From Ferruginibacter sp. (GTDB taxonomy: Bacteria; Bacteroidota; Bacteroidia; Chitinophagales; Chitinophagaceae), in the NCBI GenBank assembly GCA_028288705.1, contig JAQBNH010000019.1, positions 62,001 through 126,000 on the forward strand: 64,000 bases of DNA, given 5' to 3'. A program made the translations under genes and the position numbers. Below are positions 63,220 through 64,000 of this stretch, in pieces. The notes under the pieces were generated by a model, which was not told where the DNA came from, did not search any database, and saw only the letters and a list, made by a program, of their open reading frames with translations. The stretch's first letter is position 1. Each line of letters opens with the position of its first letter.

Positions 63220-64000
63220 TTAATATTCTATTTTTCGCAGGTTGGGAAACTTGAACCAGGTTCCGGCAACGACCAACACCGACATCACACCGCCAAAAAT
63301 CACTGCCGGTAGAGTGCCTAATAAACGGGAGGTAACCCCGCTTTCAAACTGGCCGAGTTCATTTGAAGAATTAATAAAGATCATATTGATCGACGACACG
63401 CGCCCACGTAACTCATCTGGTGTGTGTAATTGAGAAATCGTTCCGCGTACCACTACGCTGATACCATCGAAAAAGCCTGCTCCTGCAAGGGCCAGAAAAC
63501 TCAGCCAGTACACTTTTGAAAAACCAAACAGGATGATAAACAAACCGAAGCCTGCAACGGCCAACAACATTTTCAACCCCTGTTGTTTTTTCATTGGCAT
63601 CATCAATAAAAGGAGGATACTCACGAGGCTGCCGATATCCATGGCCGCGTTTAAAAAACCGTAACCAATGGGTCCGGTATGTAAAATGTGTTCAGCCACT
63701 TCCGGGATAAAGGCTACAGCTCCACCAAACAGCACTGCAAAAAGATCCAGGGATATTACACCCAGCAACGTTTTATTATTCCACACAAAGGAGAAACCGT
63801 ATTTGATGGCCTGCACTGTTGTTTCTTTTCTTTCTGTTGGAACCGGTGGTTTCGGTTTTAGCTGTATGGCAAAAACGCCGGCAATAATGATCAGTGCCGC
63901 GCTGACAAAATATGCATTTGAAATGCCGGCCAGCGCGATCAGTAATCCACCTGTGGCATGGCCGGCGATAGACGAAGTGAGGTAAGTTGATGAATTAATA
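63220..64000 (-). CDS. MFS transporter, 5' end outside the window
   Basis: A major facilitator whose first part lies beyond 64000. The 260 visible residues start at INSSTYLTSSIAGHATGGLL and show about 8 helices. The conserved loop SFVWNNKTLLGVISLDLFAVLFGGAVAFIPEVAEHIL, followed by GTISQLHTPDELRGRVSSINMIFINSSNELGQFESG, matches the enterobactin exporter/multidrug (EntS-like) group. GTG codon 63814-63816 is internal, not the start. Substrate unknown. Confidence 0.8.
   Translation of the reverse strand, partial: INSSTYLTSSIAGHATGGLLIALAGISNAYFVSAALIIIAGVFAIQLKPKPPVPTERKETTVQAIKYGFSFVWNNKTLLGVISLDLFAVLFGGAVAFIPEVAEHILHTGPIGYGFLNAAMDIGSLVSILLLLMMPMKKQQGLKMLLAVAGFGLFIILFGFSKVYWLSFLALAGAGFFDGISVVVRGTISQLHTPDELRGRVSSINMIFINSSNELGQFESGVTSRLLGTLPAVIFGGVMSVLVVAGTWFKFPNLRKIEY

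Overview
The window comes from a chromosome of a Bacteroidota bacterium, most likely close to Chitinophagaceae. The evidence is the TAnnTTTG -7 promoter box before several genes, the lack of strong Shine-Dalgarno sequences, the gene order rpmB-rpmG-DUF4295-ftsY, and families typical of the phylum (GH92 mannosidase, DUF2723, DUF3667, DUF6266, DUF6263, an SSB ending in DDDLPF). No rRNA, tRNA, CRISPR array or transposase was recognised.

About 0-21.3 kb is accessory DNA. It opens with three hairpin repeats spaced exactly 156 bp apart, a secreted endonuclease/exonuclease/phosphatase-fold protein, and an orphan polymorphic-toxin module (Ntox21-like toxin plus candidate immunity gene). From 3.5 to 8.0 kb lies a cluster of small genes: YozG-like HTH regulators, a DUF6266 protein, a DUF3606 protein, a DUF2975 membrane protein and small membrane proteins. 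It is interspersed with a long pyrimidine tract and a striking 11-bp iteron palindrome. From 8.6 to 19.8 kb is a tightly overlapping four-gene operon best read as a Druantia type II-like anti-phage system: an unknown 941-residue protein, a 2039-residue DruE-like helicase with DUF1998, a RecB/Cas4-like Fe-S nuclease, and a C5-cytosine DNA methyltransferase. A DUF3883 putative nuclease follows. The operon is visibly more AT-rich than the core genes, which suggests horizontal acquisition.

From 21.4 kb onward the window is mostly ordinary chromosome: a MoxR/ChlI-type AAA ATPase with its VWA partner, a DUF2723 membrane glycosyltransferase-like protein, an EamA transporter, OsmC, the ribosomal L28/L33 genes with ftsY, surE, a LexA-like HTH-S24 regulator with twin operators over its own promoter, ssb, a GH92 alpha-mannosidase, amino-acid and dicarboxylate transporters, DedA, MFS transporters, a GT9 glycosyltransferase, an mntR-mntH pair with a visible MntR box (MntH is fused to a universal-stress domain), a glycogen-phosphorylase-like protein without the usual PLP lysine, a thioesterase, a KAS III enzyme, cold-shock protein, gcvP and several small conserved proteins. 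The last gene (MFS) runs off the right edge.

Three repeat-rich intergenic regions stand out: 27.4-28.9 kb (an array of inverted GGTCTCC-box units), 29.8-30.2 kb (CACAGAG-type repeats) and 39.9-42.1 kb (a composite of several families including a 285-bp tandem duplication). Two low-complexity TTGATTGGTTGA tracts lie at 31.6 and 35.7 kb. Members of the same families also occur in the accessory region at 0.3-0.6 and 5.9-6.2 kb.
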